A program made the translations under genes and the position numbers. Positions 52,101-60,535 of a DNA stretch of 64,000 nt are shown here, piece after piece. The notes below the pieces were generated by a model. The model searched no databases, was not told where the DNA came from, and worked only from the letters and a program-made list of their open reading frames with translations. Origin of the DNA: Variovorax paradoxus (GTDB lineage Bacteria > Pseudomonadota > Gammaproteobacteria > Burkholderiales > Burkholderiaceae_C); NCBI RefSeq assembly GCF_902712855.1, contig NZ_LR743508.1:1488001-1552000 (forward strand), given 5' to 3'. Numbering within the stretch: the first letter of the stretch is position 1; every line of letters starts with the position of its first letter.

Positions 52101-54904
52101 GCGTGGGCGATGGCAGCGCCGCCAGCGCGAACTGGACGGCCACGATTGCCAACGTCCTGACAGGCTCGGACGGACTGAACAAGACGGGGGCCGGCACACT
52201 GGTGCTCACCGGCGTCAACATCTATACGGGCGGCACGACCGTCACGGCCGGCGTACTGCAGGGCGACACTGTCAGCCTGCGGGGAGACATCCTCAACAAC
52301 GCCACCGTCAACTTCTACCAGGCCGTGCCAGGCAGCTACGCCGGCACGATGAGCGGCGGCGGGGTGCTGCGCAAGATCGGCAATGGCGATCTGGTGCTGT
52401 CCGCGCCCAACAGCTATCAGGGCGGCACCCGCATCGACGCAGGTTCGCTCAATGCGAGCGTCTCCGGTGCTCTGGGTACAGGCCCGGTGAACGTGGCTGG
52501 CAATGCCAGCCTTATCTTCAGCGGCACTGCCAGCGCCGGGGCGCTGAACATCGCGATGGCCGCAGGCAGCGGCGTCGTCAACGGCGGCCTTGCGCAGTTC
52601 AACGACAAGAGCTCGGCCGGCAGCGCCACCCTGGTGGCACAAGCCGGAGGCAGCATCGTCTTCGGAAACAACGCCACGGCGGCCGATGCCACGATCGAGA
52701 ACCGGGGAGGCCAGGTCACGATCTGGAACAACGCCACAGCCGGGCAGGCGAAGATCACCAACGTCGGCGGCGCAACCAACCTGCTTGACAACGGTTCCGC
52801 AGGACAGGCCACCATCACGAACGAGGTCGGTGGCGCACTGGACATCTATGACACCGCCACCGCCGACAAGGCGACAGTCATCAACAACGCCGGCGGCGTC
52901 GTGCGCATTCGCAGTCTCACGACGCCGGGCGTGAGCATCGGTTCACTTCAAGGCGCGGGACGGGTGCTGCTGGGCAACAAGACGCTCAACGTCGGTGGCC
53001 TCAATACCAGCACCGAGATTTCGGGGGTGATTTCGGATGCTGGTGGCTCGATCGTCAAGGTCGGCAGCGGCAAGCTCACACTGTCGGGCGCGAATACCTA
53101 CACGGGCGGCACCGCGCTGAAGGAGGGCCGCCTGGACGTAGGCCACAGCCAGGCGTTGGGCACCGGCGCGCTCGCAATGGACGACGGCACCACACTGGGC
53201 TTGAGTGCCGATGGCGTGAACATCGCCAACGCGATCCGGCTCACGGGCACGAGCGACCCCGTCATCGACACCGGTGCGTTCTCGGGCACCCTGAGCGGTG
53301 ACATCAGCGGCGGCGGCTTCCTGACAAAGGAGGGCACGGGCACGCTGACGCTGGCTGGCGTCAACACCTTCACCGGTTCCACGAACGTGGCTCAAGGCAC
53401 CTTGCGCGCGGCCGCGACCGGAACGTTCAGCGCCAGCTCGGCGCACAGCGTGGCCGCAGGCGCGACACTGGATCTTGCGGGCTTCAATCAGACGGTCGCC
53501 TCGCTCGCCAACGGCGGCACGGTCTCGCTGGCGGGCGCCGCAGCGGGCACGACCTTGACGGTCAACGGCAACTACGTCGGCAACAACGGCGTGCTCAAGC
53601 TTGGCACAGCCTTGAACGGCACCGGTCCTTCGGACCGCCTGGTGATCAACGGCGGAACGGCGACCGGCAAGACCAGCGTCCAGATCGCCAACCTCGGCGG
53701 CCTGGGTGCGCTCACGAGTGGTAACGGCATCGAAGTGGTGACGGCGCAGGGGGGCGCCACGACCACCGCGCAAACCACGAAGGACGCGTTCAGCCTGGCC
53801 GGCGGCCACGTCGACGCGGGCGCCTACGAATACCGCCTCTACGCAGCGGATGCGGGCGGCGCGGGCGAAAACTGGTTCCTGCGCTCCACCGCCCACGCTG
53901 CAACGCCCGGAGCAATGGGAGGGTCGTCGGTGGTCACCTACCGCCCCGAAGCCGCGCTGTACGCCTCGTTGCCGAGCCAGCTGCGCCAGGGCAACCTCGC
54001 GATGCTGGGCGACCTGCGCAAGCGCGTGGGAGATGACGATGTGAAGGGCGCCGCCACCTCGCCGACCGGCTCGGACCGCCGCGCGTGGGCGCGCGTGCTC
54101 TCGACCGACATCGACATCCGCCAGGGCGGCGCCGTCTCACCGACCAGCAAGGGCCGCTTGACCGGCTTCCAGGCCGGCACCGACTTGCTGGCCATGCCTG
54201 GCTGGCGCGCCGGCCTCTACGTCGGTCAGCTCGACGGCGACGCGCGCACCAACGGCTTTGCCAGCGGCATCCAGAACCTGGCCGTCGGCCGCAATGACCT
54301 GCGCAGCCAGTATGTGGGCGTGTATGGCACCTACACCAGCGACACCGGTTTCCATGCCGATGCCGTCGTGCAGTCGGGACGTCACCGCTACACCGTCGAG
54401 CCGCTCGCCAGCGTGGGCGTCGGAGGCAAGGGCCATAGCCTGCTGGGCTCGATCGAGATCGGCCAATCCTTTGCGCTCGGTGCGGGCGGCTGGCACATCG
54501 AGCCTCAACTGCAGCTCATCCACCAGCACATGGACCTGGGCAACTCGGCCATCGCAGGCGCCATCGCGCAGCCGCAGGCCGATAGCGGCTGGATCGCGCG
54601 AGCAGGCGTCCGTGTGAAGGGCGAAATCGACACCGGCCTGGGGACGCTGCAACCGTACGGCCGATTCAACGTGTACAAGTCATCGGGCGGTGCGGACATC
54701 GCGCGCTTCGTCAACGGCACGACCGCGACCGGTATCGCGGCACCGACGGGCAGCACCAGCTCCGAGCTGGCCGGCGGCTTCACGCTGGCCCTGAGTACAT
54801 CGACCAGCGTCTATGGCGAAATCGGCAAGCTCTGGGCCTCGGGCGGGGACGCGAAGGTCAGGAGCTCGGTCAACGGCTCGGTCGGCGTGCGGGTGAAATG
54901 GTGA
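49160..54904 (+). CDS. Large ESPR autotransporter adhesin with PATR repeats
   Basis: 1914 residues from a GTG at 49160, chosen because GGGAG lies 5 nt upstream and it gives a classic extended signal peptide (MNTIFKSVWNASAGAWVAAP) plus a Sec core ending SPAYA. The passenger (residues ~55-1560) is a long beta-helix with at least eight PATR-type repeats of the form LTLSGANTYTGGTALKEG and short NTGTITG units. Then comes a linker (FSLAGGHVDAGAYEYRLYAA) and a 12-strand barrel of about 290 residues ending SVGVRVKW. Type Va secretion would place the passenger at the surface for adhesion or aggregation. Barrel and linker closely match the frameshifted autotransporter at 20627. Confidence 0.92.
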   Translation: MNTIFKSVWNASAGAWVAAPETSKANGKSSASRPVATALLAFAGMACSPAYAVCTSSALGITCSGAANPLAPSFSNGTDNLNVTVNPNATVGVLSGVGGIAMSLTGSNLTLTNNGKIDPTAVGGTPSKLSSGVFMGNAGFSTQTVTNNGILGGTSGVALGLTGLALTIQNGDGGTTSVTNTGTMATTGITGATLVGADAGVMALYGGGQVHVDNTGTITGRVALESSAGGNTFTNAGILDGSVSLGANSTNTFVATTDSKLLPAVGSAPSVDVAVGAGSLHFAATGFVDGGAGGDNTLKLVQGTATDGAISHDKYLNFNHLAIDSGRWVLRGASAASDAALRNGAVAAIDDAAGLGTGTVRSNGGAIEFSTAGLTLSNKVDLLAGGLSLRGGVDATLSGVISGTGALTQSGTGTVTLGNSNGYSGGTAILGGALQVSSDASLGDPTGAVRVNDASLRAGASFTLARDVYVVNYGTLDTGAFDVTMTGAIRNDGVFGALRKAGSGTLTLQNGGSDYTDGTFVDAGTLALKGAGNIGSYALNVATGATFDISQLAASGGQANFILGGGRIALGGKTLTTYNGASVSTFGGVIADGGIGGGTGGALHITDAGDSWTLTNAQTYTGGTILDAGNLILSGNGALASGGALTLGAAAHVDVSGTKASGLTLGNVSGSGSISLGAKALTLGTADNIGYAGAIDGAGGSLVKQGVGELVLDGINSYTGTTSVNAGTLVVGGTAGSKASIAGDAMVASGATLGGHGTIGGNATVSSGATLAPGHSIGTLNVLGDLTLQKGAVLNFEFGAPGSSFQSFGLGDNVAVGGNLSIDSSTLNVVDAGGMGPGLYNLFSYKGALSFTNGGFTPPAGSSLQILTVDKQINLVHTAGYTLNVWNANGLASETQMGGGSGTWSAASSNFTDATGSVTAPMQPAGGFAVFGGAPGTVTIDNGAGAVRAGGMQFASDGYRLTGDALTLAADVTHVVPVEVRVGDGSAASANWTATIANVLTGSDGLNKTGAGTLVLTGVNIYTGGTTVTAGVLQGDTVSLRGDILNNATVNFYQAVPGSYAGTMSGGGVLRKIGNGDLVLSAPNSYQGGTRIDAGSLNASVSGALGTGPVNVAGNASLIFSGTASAGALNIAMAAGSGVVNGGLAQFNDKSSAGSATLVAQAGGSIVFGNNATAADATIENRGGQVTIWNNATAGQAKITNVGGATNLLDNGSAGQATITNEVGGALDIYDTATADKATVINNAGGVVRIRSLTTPGVSIGSLQGAGRVLLGNKTLNVGGLNTSTEISGVISDAGGSIVKVGSGKLTLSGANTYTGGTALKEGRLDVGHSQALGTGALAMDDGTTLGLSADGVNIANAIRLTGTSDPVIDTGAFSGTLSGDISGGGFLTKEGTGTLTLAGVNTFTGSTNVAQGTLRAAATGTFSASSAHSVAAGATLDLAGFNQTVASLANGGTVSLAGAAAGTTLTVNGNYVGNNGVLKLGTALNGTGPSDRLVINGGTATGKTSVQIANLGGLGALTSGNGIEVVTAQGGATTTAQTTKDAFSLAGGHVDAGAYEYRLYAADAGGAGENWFLRSTAHAATPGAMGGSSVVTYRPEAALYASLPSQLRQGNLAMLGDLRKRVGDDDVKGAATSPTGSDRRAWARVLSTDIDIRQGGAVSPTSKGRLTGFQAGTDLLAMPGWRAGLYVGQLDGDARTNGFASGIQNLAVGRNDLRSQYVGVYGTYTSDTGFHADAVVQSGRHRYTVEPLASVGVGGKGHSLLGSIEIGQSFALGAGGWHIEPQLQLIHQHMDLGNSAIAGAIAQPQADSGWIARAGVRVKGEIDTGLGTLQPYGRFNVYKSSGGADIARFVNGTTATGIAAPTGSTSSELAGGFTLALSTSTSVYGEIGKLWASGGDAKVRSSVNGSVGVRVKW

Positions 54905-55177
54905 CACGCATCTTTGACGCCCACGCAGCGTGGGTCGGAGTGCTCGGCTGTCGATGAATCGCTGGCTTTCCGCCTGAGCTTCGAGCGTCCCTCCGGTCTC
55001 GCGATTTCATGGCGGACCAACGCCCGATGGATCGGGCCTGCGGGTGACAGCGCTCGCGCCCGGCGCGGCTCGGCGATGCGCTCGACCACCGGACGCAGGA
55101 TCTGCGACTGGCACCGACGGCCTCTCGCATCGCGGAGTTGCTGTCGTGCGCCAACGGATTGGCCGCGCGGCTCCAGC

Positions 55178-56938
55178 TCAGCGCACGCCAATCGCCGCGT
55201 GCTGCAACTCGGCATCGAAGACCAGGCGTCTGGGCCACTGCGGCCAGACCGTGCCCGATCGAGCATCGTTGGGGTCGCCACGCCGCGCAAAGGCCCCGAG
55301 GCTGCGCATCATCGCGTCCGACAGTGCCAGCCGGCCCGGCGCATTGGCGTGCGTGAACATGAAGCGCGAGTAGAGCGAAGGCCCGAAATTGCCGAAGATG
55401 AAAGGCAGGTCGAAGGTGTGAGCGGCACCGAAGATCTGGTCCAGGGGCGGCGGAAGGCGGTCCCATTCGAACTCGTAAGCCCAGACAGCCTCCTGGCGCG
55501 TGCGCAGTGCATCGAGCATGTCGTCTCGGATCGCCGAGAACCACAGGGCATCGAGGCGTCGCGCGCGCGCATCGAAGCCGGTGTCCGGCGTGCCCACCGG
55601 CAGATAGGCCGGCGGAATCCATTGCTCCAGCGCGGTCTGCGGCGGGGCTTCGGGGTTGTAGCGTGCAGCGAGCGAAAACACGGCCCCGTCGTCCAGCAGG
55701 CGGCCGCTGGCGCCGCCCAACGCCGGGCTCAGGGCGAAGAGCTGCGGAAAGAGCTTCGTCTCGTCGCGCGTGTGGCCCGCCAATACCGGCATGCGCAAAT
55801 AGCGGCCCGCACGCACCGCCATGATCGGGTCCTGCGCGAGCACCCATCCATCGGGGATCGGGTTGCTTGCCGCCATGCCGCGTGGCGCGAGCCGCGTGCG
55901 CACGACCTGCAGCAGGGTGTCGGCCGACAGGTTGCGCAGCCAGGCGGCAGTGCGCTCGGGGCTGCTGCCGGCCTCCCATTGGCGCGCCTGCGTCTCGTCG
56001 GCGGCCTGACCGCCTGCCACGAGCGATTCGAGCACCAGGGCCTGGCCGCGCGCCGCCCATACCGGCGCTGGCAGCACGGCGGGAATGCCTCCGGACGGGA
56101 GCGACGCTGCGGTGGACAGGCCCCCGCTGAGGGCCGCCAGGCGGTGAAAGAGGACGCGCCCGCGCGCCACCAGCATCGGAGAACTCTGCAGTGCATAGAC
56201 GTTGACGGCACCGGCCGATTGGCCCATCAGCGTCACGCGCCGCGGGTCGCCGCCGAAGGCCGCTGCGTTCGCGGCGACGAATTCGAGGGCCTTCACGATG
56301 TCCAGCAAGGCAAAGTTGCCGGAATCCTCCTCGCGGACTCCGGTCTTGAGTGCCCTGGCGTCCAGAAAGCCGAAGATGCCGAGCCGGTAGTTGATGGAAA
56401 CCACGACGGCGTCCTCGTGCCTGGCCAATGCGGCACCGTCGTACACCGGGTCGGCGGTGTAGCCCGCGATGTTGCTGCCGCCATGCACGAACACGATCAC
56501 CGGCCGTGGCGCGCCGGGGAGCGACGCGGGGGTCCAGATGTTGAGGTACAGGCAGTCCTCGTCGCCCACGGTGCGGCCCAGGGTGCTCCCCACCGTCTCG
56601 TCGTAGCGGTTGTTCAGGCCCGGTCCGTAGAGGCGCTGGGTTTGCACGCAAGCCGGCGCGAAAGCCTGGGAAGGGCGCGCAGCGCTCCATGGCTGCGGAT
56701 CGCGCGGTGCACGCCAGCGCAACGCGCCGACTGGCGGTTGCGCGTACGGCACTCCCTTCCAGCTCCAGGTGCCGCTCACGGCGGAATCGTCGCTGCCCGT
56801 CACCGGCCCCCAGGTGGTCTGGCGCTGCATCGCCGCCTCGCGCAGGCCGGGCGCCGCGCAACCGCAGAGGCACAGCGCCAACAGCGCGGCGCCAACGGTG
56901 AGCCAGCCGCGGCTCCTGAGCTCAGGCGCGCCGGTCAT
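55178..56938 (-). CDS. Carboxylesterase type B, lipoprotein
   Basis: 586 residues from the ATG at 56938, overlapping the stop of the Bug receptor gene (ATGA). A lipoprotein signal (LTVGAALLALCLCGC) with Cys at the lipobox is followed by the alpha/beta-hydrolase of the cholinesterase family: DEDCLYLNIWTPAS, VIVFVHGGSN (oxyanion hole), VSINYRLGIFGFL, nucleophile elbow LMGQSAGAVNVYAL, acid region GHTRDETKLF and FGAAHTFDLPFIFGNF (catalytic His). It hydrolyses carboxylic esters in the periplasm or at the outer membrane. In this operon it could release the acid that the Bug receptor then binds. Confidence 0.9.
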   Translation of the reverse strand: MTGAPELRSRGWLTVGAALLALCLCGCAAPGLREAAMQRQTTWGPVTGSDDSAVSGTWSWKGVPYAQPPVGALRWRAPRDPQPWSAARPSQAFAPACVQTQRLYGPGLNNRYDETVGSTLGRTVGDEDCLYLNIWTPASLPGAPRPVIVFVHGGSNIAGYTADPVYDGAALARHEDAVVVSINYRLGIFGFLDARALKTGVREEDSGNFALLDIVKALEFVAANAAAFGGDPRRVTLMGQSAGAVNVYALQSSPMLVARGRVLFHRLAALSGGLSTAASLPSGGIPAVLPAPVWAARGQALVLESLVAGGQAADETQARQWEAGSSPERTAAWLRNLSADTLLQVVRTRLAPRGMAASNPIPDGWVLAQDPIMAVRAGRYLRMPVLAGHTRDETKLFPQLFALSPALGGASGRLLDDGAVFSLAARYNPEAPPQTALEQWIPPAYLPVGTPDTGFDARARRLDALWFSAIRDDMLDALRTRQEAVWAYEFEWDRLPPPLDQIFGAAHTFDLPFIFGNFGPSLYSRFMFTHANAPGRLALSDAMMRSLGAFARRGDPNDARSGTVWPQWPRRLVFDAELQHAAIGVR

Positions 56939-57909
56939 TCTGCGGTGATCTGTGCGGCCTGGATGATCTGCGCCCATTTGCGCGTCTCGCTCGCGATGAA
57001 GGCACTGAACTCGGCGGGTGAGCCGCCGCGCAACTGCAGGCCGGCGGCTTCGGCCTTGCGTCGCACGTCGGGGTCGGCCAAGGCGGCCTTGAGTTCGGTG
57101 TGCAGGCGTGTCACCACGTCAGCCGGAGTGCCGGCCGGCGCGAGCATGCCGTACCAGCCGTAGCCGACCACGGTGGGCAGGCCCTGTTCGCGCAGGGTCG
57201 GGGCGTCGGGGTAGAGCTGCGTGCGTTCCTCGTTCGCCACGCCCAGCACGCGCAGCTTGCCGGCCTGGATGTGCGGCACTGCGGTCGAGATCGCGGTGAG
57301 CGTGGCATCGATGCGGCCGGCCAGCAGCTCGGTGTAAGCCGGCGCGTCGCCCCGATACTGGACCACGATGCCCTTCGCGCCGGCCGCGCGCAGCAGCAGT
57401 TCGGCCGTGAGGTGCGGGGCCGAGCCGGCGCCGGGCGATCCAAAGGTGGCGCCTTTCGGGTCTGCCTTTGCATGCCGGATGAATTCGGTCAGCGTCTTGT
57501 AGGGAGCCTGGGCGTTCACCACCAGGAACAGTGGCGCAATGGCCGTACTGCCGATCGCGGTGAAGCTCTTGTGCACGTCGTAGGTCAGGTCCTTGTAAAG
57601 CGCCTCGCCGATCGCGATCGGCGCCGCGGCGTGCAGCAGCGTGTAGCCATCGGGCGCGGCCTTGGCCACGTAATCGTTCGCGATGCGGGTGCCGGCGCCG
57701 GCCTTGTTCTCGATGACGATGCTCTGACCCAGGCGGCGCGAAAGAAAGTCGCCGAGCACGCGCGTGAGGATGTCGTTCGAGCCGCCCGCGCCGTAGGGCG
57801 ACACGAGGCGGACAGGCCGGGTGGGCCAGGCCTGCGCGGAAGCGTGCAGGCTCCAGGGCAGCGCCAGCCCAGCGGCGCAGGCGAGCAGGTGGCGGCGGTT
57901 GATGTGCAT
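56935..57909 (-). CDS. Bug/TctC tripartite tricarboxylate receptor
   Basis: 324-residue periplasmic receptor. A leader (NRRHLLACAAGLALPWSLHASAQ) precedes the Bug motifs RPVRLVSPYGAGGSNDILTR, IVIENKAGAGTRIANDYV, PDGYTLLHAAAP, FGSPGAGSAPHLTAELLLRA, VVQYRGDAPAYTELLAGRIDA and APTLREQGLPTVVGYGW. Third gene of the operon read from 60446. Like the two receptors in the 24-30 kb operon it has no TctA/TctB genes beside it. Likely ligand is a carboxylate, either the esterase product or the substrate of the CoA transferase. Confidence 0.92.
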   Translation of the reverse strand: MHINRRHLLACAAGLALPWSLHASAQAWPTRPVRLVSPYGAGGSNDILTRVLGDFLSRRLGQSIVIENKAGAGTRIANDYVAKAAPDGYTLLHAAAPIAIGEALYKDLTYDVHKSFTAIGSTAIAPLFLVVNAQAPYKTLTEFIRHAKADPKGATFGSPGAGSAPHLTAELLLRAAGAKGIVVQYRGDAPAYTELLAGRIDATLTAISTAVPHIQAGKLRVLGVANEERTQLYPDAPTLREQGLPTVVGYGWYGMLAPAGTPADVVTRLHTELKAALADPDVRRKAEAAGLQLRGGSPAEFSAFIASETRKWAQIIQAAQITAE

Positions 57910-57940
57910 GGTCCTTGTCTCCGTCTTGTTGAATCGTTCG

Positions 57941-59212
57941 TCAGATCGGGCGGATCGGCGGGTAGTCGAAGCGCAGTTCCAGGTGCTCCGCACGGGGCTG
58001 GTACAGCCGCAGCACCACGTAGAAGAGCTCGCCCGCCGGCGCGGGCAGCCAGTTGGCACCGGGGCCGGGGTCATCGGCCTGCAGGCGGATGACGATGCTT
58101 CCATCCGGTTCGGTGCGCAGGCCCGGTGTGCGGTCGCCGATCGAGTAGCGGTCGATCGCGTTGGCGACGAACAGGCAGTCGCTGCGTCGGTACATCGTGA
58201 GCGACCAGAAGGCGTCGACCCGCGGACCGAGGTCCGGCGCGAAGCGCAGTTCGTAGCGCCTGCCACCGTGCAGCGGCTCGCCCGCCACGTCGACCTCGGC
58301 CGTCGGGTACATGGCTTCATCGACACCCAGGGCCCCGATGAAGTTGCGCGCAATGCGCGCCCGCGTGAGGTGGTCGTCGCCCCAGTGCGTGCGGACCATC
58401 ACCGGGATGGCCCAGCCGCCGCCCAGCGCGTGGGGCTGGCCTGCGGTGCGCAGCCGTTCGTACACGCCCGGCAATGCTGCCGCCAACGCATCGTCTTCGG
58501 GCGGCCAGGAGAGCGACTCGCCGTCGGGCGGCGGATTTCCGCGCAAGGCCGCATCGACCACCGCGCGGTAGTGCGACGCCGAGGGGATGCGGGTGTCCCG
58601 GCCGTCGAGCGCCGCGTCCACGCGCATCGCGGCATCGCCGCCGTCCAGGCGTCGCAGGCGCAGGGCCTGCTGCAACGAGCGCACGCGCCCAGCGTCGGGG
58701 CCGTCGTCGTCGACCAGAATGCGGCCGATGAGCCACACGTCGTCGCCGGGTGCGGCGATGGTGCTGGTGACCTCTGCAGGAATGTCGCCGCGCCAGCCCG
58801 GGCCATGGACCAGCGTGCACTGCGGGCGGCTGCCGGTGGTGCGCCGCCCGACATAGGCGAAAGGATTGGTCCACGCGTCGAGCAGTCCCAGCGTCCAGTA
58901 GCGCTCGCCCATGTCCGGCGACTCGATCAGGACCGGCCCTTGCGAGAGGTCGATCCACGCGTTGCTGTAGACCGTGTCGTTGTTCGGGCTCACGACCTCG
59001 CGATCGTCCGGGCCGAGCCTGCGGTGGGTGTGGGTGAACTGGTTGACCCAGCGCCAGGACGATCCAGGCTCGTCGGAGGCGAACCCGAGCGTCGGATGAC
59101 GTCTTGCCGTGGTGGCCGCGCGCATGCGCATCATCTCGAAAAGGGGCAGGGTCTGGATCACGCAGGCTTCGGCGCCCGTCGTGGCGAGATCGGATCGGCT
59201 GTCGAGTGTCAT
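57941..59212 (-). CDS. DUF1254/DUF1214 domain protein
   Basis: 423 residues from the ATG at 59212; longer readings are shadows of the CoA transferase. N-terminal DUF1254 region: ACVIQTLPLFEMMRMRAAT, NQFTHTHRRLGPDDREVVSPNNDTVYSNAWIDL, LDAWTNPFAYVGRRTTG. C-terminal DUF1214 region: RYELRFAPDLGPRVDAFWSLTMYR and DGSIVIRLQADDPGPGANWLPAP. These two domains commonly occur together in proteins of unknown reaction. No signal peptide is evident here. It lies 25 bp after the CoA transferase and 31 bp before the Bug receptor, so it is part of the same operon and presumably of its pathway. Confidence 0.9.
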   Translation of the reverse strand: MTLDSRSDLATTGAEACVIQTLPLFEMMRMRAATTARRHPTLGFASDEPGSSWRWVNQFTHTHRRLGPDDREVVSPNNDTVYSNAWIDLSQGPVLIESPDMGERYWTLGLLDAWTNPFAYVGRRTTGSRPQCTLVHGPGWRGDIPAEVTSTIAAPGDDVWLIGRILVDDDGPDAGRVRSLQQALRLRRLDGGDAAMRVDAALDGRDTRIPSASHYRAVVDAALRGNPPPDGESLSWPPEDDALAAALPGVYERLRTAGQPHALGGGWAIPVMVRTHWGDDHLTRARIARNFIGALGVDEAMYPTAEVDVAGEPLHGGRRYELRFAPDLGPRVDAFWSLTMYRRSDCLFVANAIDRYSIGDRTPGLRTEPDGSIVIRLQADDPGPGANWLPAPAGELFYVVLRLYQPRAEHLELRFDYPPIRPI

Positions 59213-59237
59213 CGGGAGGTCGGTTGCTTCGAATGCG

Positions 59238-60446
59238 TCAGGCGACGGCGCCCTGCTGGCGCAGTTCGGCGATCTCTCCCGCGGCGAAGCCCAGCGTGGC
59301 GAGCACGGCGTCGGTGTCGTCGCCACAGGCCGGGGCTGCCGGGGGGGCAGCGCGGGGCGCGTCGCCCAGGGTGTAGGGCAAGGCCAGCGCGGCATGCCGC
59401 GTGCCGTCGGGCGCCGGCGCGTCGACCAGCATGCCGCTCGCGCGCACATCTGGACTCTGCAGCACCTGCGCGTAGCTGCGCACGGCACCGACCACGATCT
59501 GGTTGCGGCTGAGCAGCGCGACGCATTCCTCGCTGCTCATCGACGACAGGCAGTCACGCAATACGGCCCTCAGCTCCTTGCGGTGCTGCACGCGCAACGC
59601 GTTGCTGCGAAACCGGGGATCGGCGATCAGTTCCTCGCGCCCCACGACCCGGCAGAAGCGGGCCCAATGGTCCTCGGCGTAGGCCGACAACACGATGTGG
59701 CCGTCGCGCGTGGGGACCACCTCGGCCGCAGGCGCGTTGTTGGGCTGGCCGTCGCCGATGCGCGTGGGCTCGGGTGCACCGCCCAGGTAGTCGCACCAGG
59801 TCGTGGCTTGCAGGTGCATCGCCACCTCGAGCAGGGACGTGCGCAGCGTCTCGCCCCGGCCGGTGCGCGCCCGACCGTACAACGCCGCCAGCACGGCCTG
59901 CGCGCCCAGGTGGGCCGCGGCGGCGTCGATGATCGGTACGCCCACCTTCTGCGGCAGCCGGTCGGCCTCTCCGGTGACGGACATGAGCCCGCTCTCCGCC
60001 TGCGCGGCGATGTCGTAGCCCGGCCGTTCGCTCGACGGGCCGTGGTGGCCAAAACCCGAGATCGAGAGGTAGACGAGTGCCGGGAAGCGCCCGCGCACCT
60101 CCGCCGGGCCGAAACCCAGCGCCTCGACGGCACCCGGTCGCAGGTTCTGGATCAGCACATCGCTGCGGCCGATCAGCCGCCAGGCGATCTCGCGGCCCGC
60201 CTCGCTCTTGAGATCGAGCGCGATCGACTGTTTGCCGCGGCTATAGGCCCGGATCATCGATTCCCCGTAGCTGCCGATATGGCGGGCCTGGTCGCCTGCC
60301 AGCGGTTCGACCTTGATCACCTCGGCACCCAGTTCGGCCAGCACCATTGCCGCCCCGGGGCCCGCGATGTATTGGCCCAGGTCCAGCACGCGCACGCCCT
60401 CGAGAGGGGTGGCGGGTGTCGATGTCTCTTTGTCTTGGATGCGCAT
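59238..60446 (-). CDS. CaiB/BaiF-family CoA transferase (family III)
   Basis: 402 residues. Family III signature: GVRVLDLGQYIAGPGAAMVLAELGAEVIKVEP, SRGKQSIALDLKSEAGREI, DVLIQNLRPGAVEALGFG, and GPSSERPGYDIAAQAESGLMSVTG, where the catalytic Asp is the one in GYDIAAQA. These enzymes move CoA between carboxylates, usually from succinyl-CoA. First gene of the operon; 89 bp separate it from the divergent LysR gene, with a perfect inverted repeat between. It would activate the imported acid for further breakdown. Substrate unknown. Confidence 0.93.
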   Translation of the reverse strand: MRIQDKETSTPATPLEGVRVLDLGQYIAGPGAAMVLAELGAEVIKVEPLAGDQARHIGSYGESMIRAYSRGKQSIALDLKSEAGREIAWRLIGRSDVLIQNLRPGAVEALGFGPAEVRGRFPALVYLSISGFGHHGPSSERPGYDIAAQAESGLMSVTGEADRLPQKVGVPIIDAAAAHLGAQAVLAALYGRARTGRGETLRTSLLEVAMHLQATTWCDYLGGAPEPTRIGDGQPNNAPAAEVVPTRDGHIVLSAYAEDHWARFCRVVGREELIADPRFRSNALRVQHRKELRAVLRDCLSSMSSEECVALLSRNQIVVGAVRSYAQVLQSPDVRASGMLVDAPAPDGTRHAALALPYTLGDAPRAAPPAAPACGDDTDAVLATLGFAAGEIAELRQQGAVA

Positions 60447-60488
60447 GGGCAGGACCTTATCCCCGCCGTCGATTCTTGAAAATTCGAT

Positions 60489-60512
60489 AATCGTGAGGGA
60501 GTGATCACGATT
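60489..60512. promoter_or_regulatory. Candidate LysR operator (AATCGTGA-N8-TCACGATT)
   Basis: Perfect 8-bp inverted repeat separated by 8 bp, lying in the 89-bp gap between the divergent CoA-transferase and LysR genes. Such dyads of T-N11-A type are usual LysR recognition sites. It ends 23 bp before the LysR start, so it probably mediates both autoregulation and operon control. Confidence 0.75.
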
Positions 60513-60535
60513 CGGAATAGAGACAAGGAGAGTCC

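Noticed and set aside
54920..54934. CCCACG/CGTGGG hairpin after the large autotransporter as a terminator
   Set aside because: No T run follows on either strand; at most a weak or Rho-dependent site.
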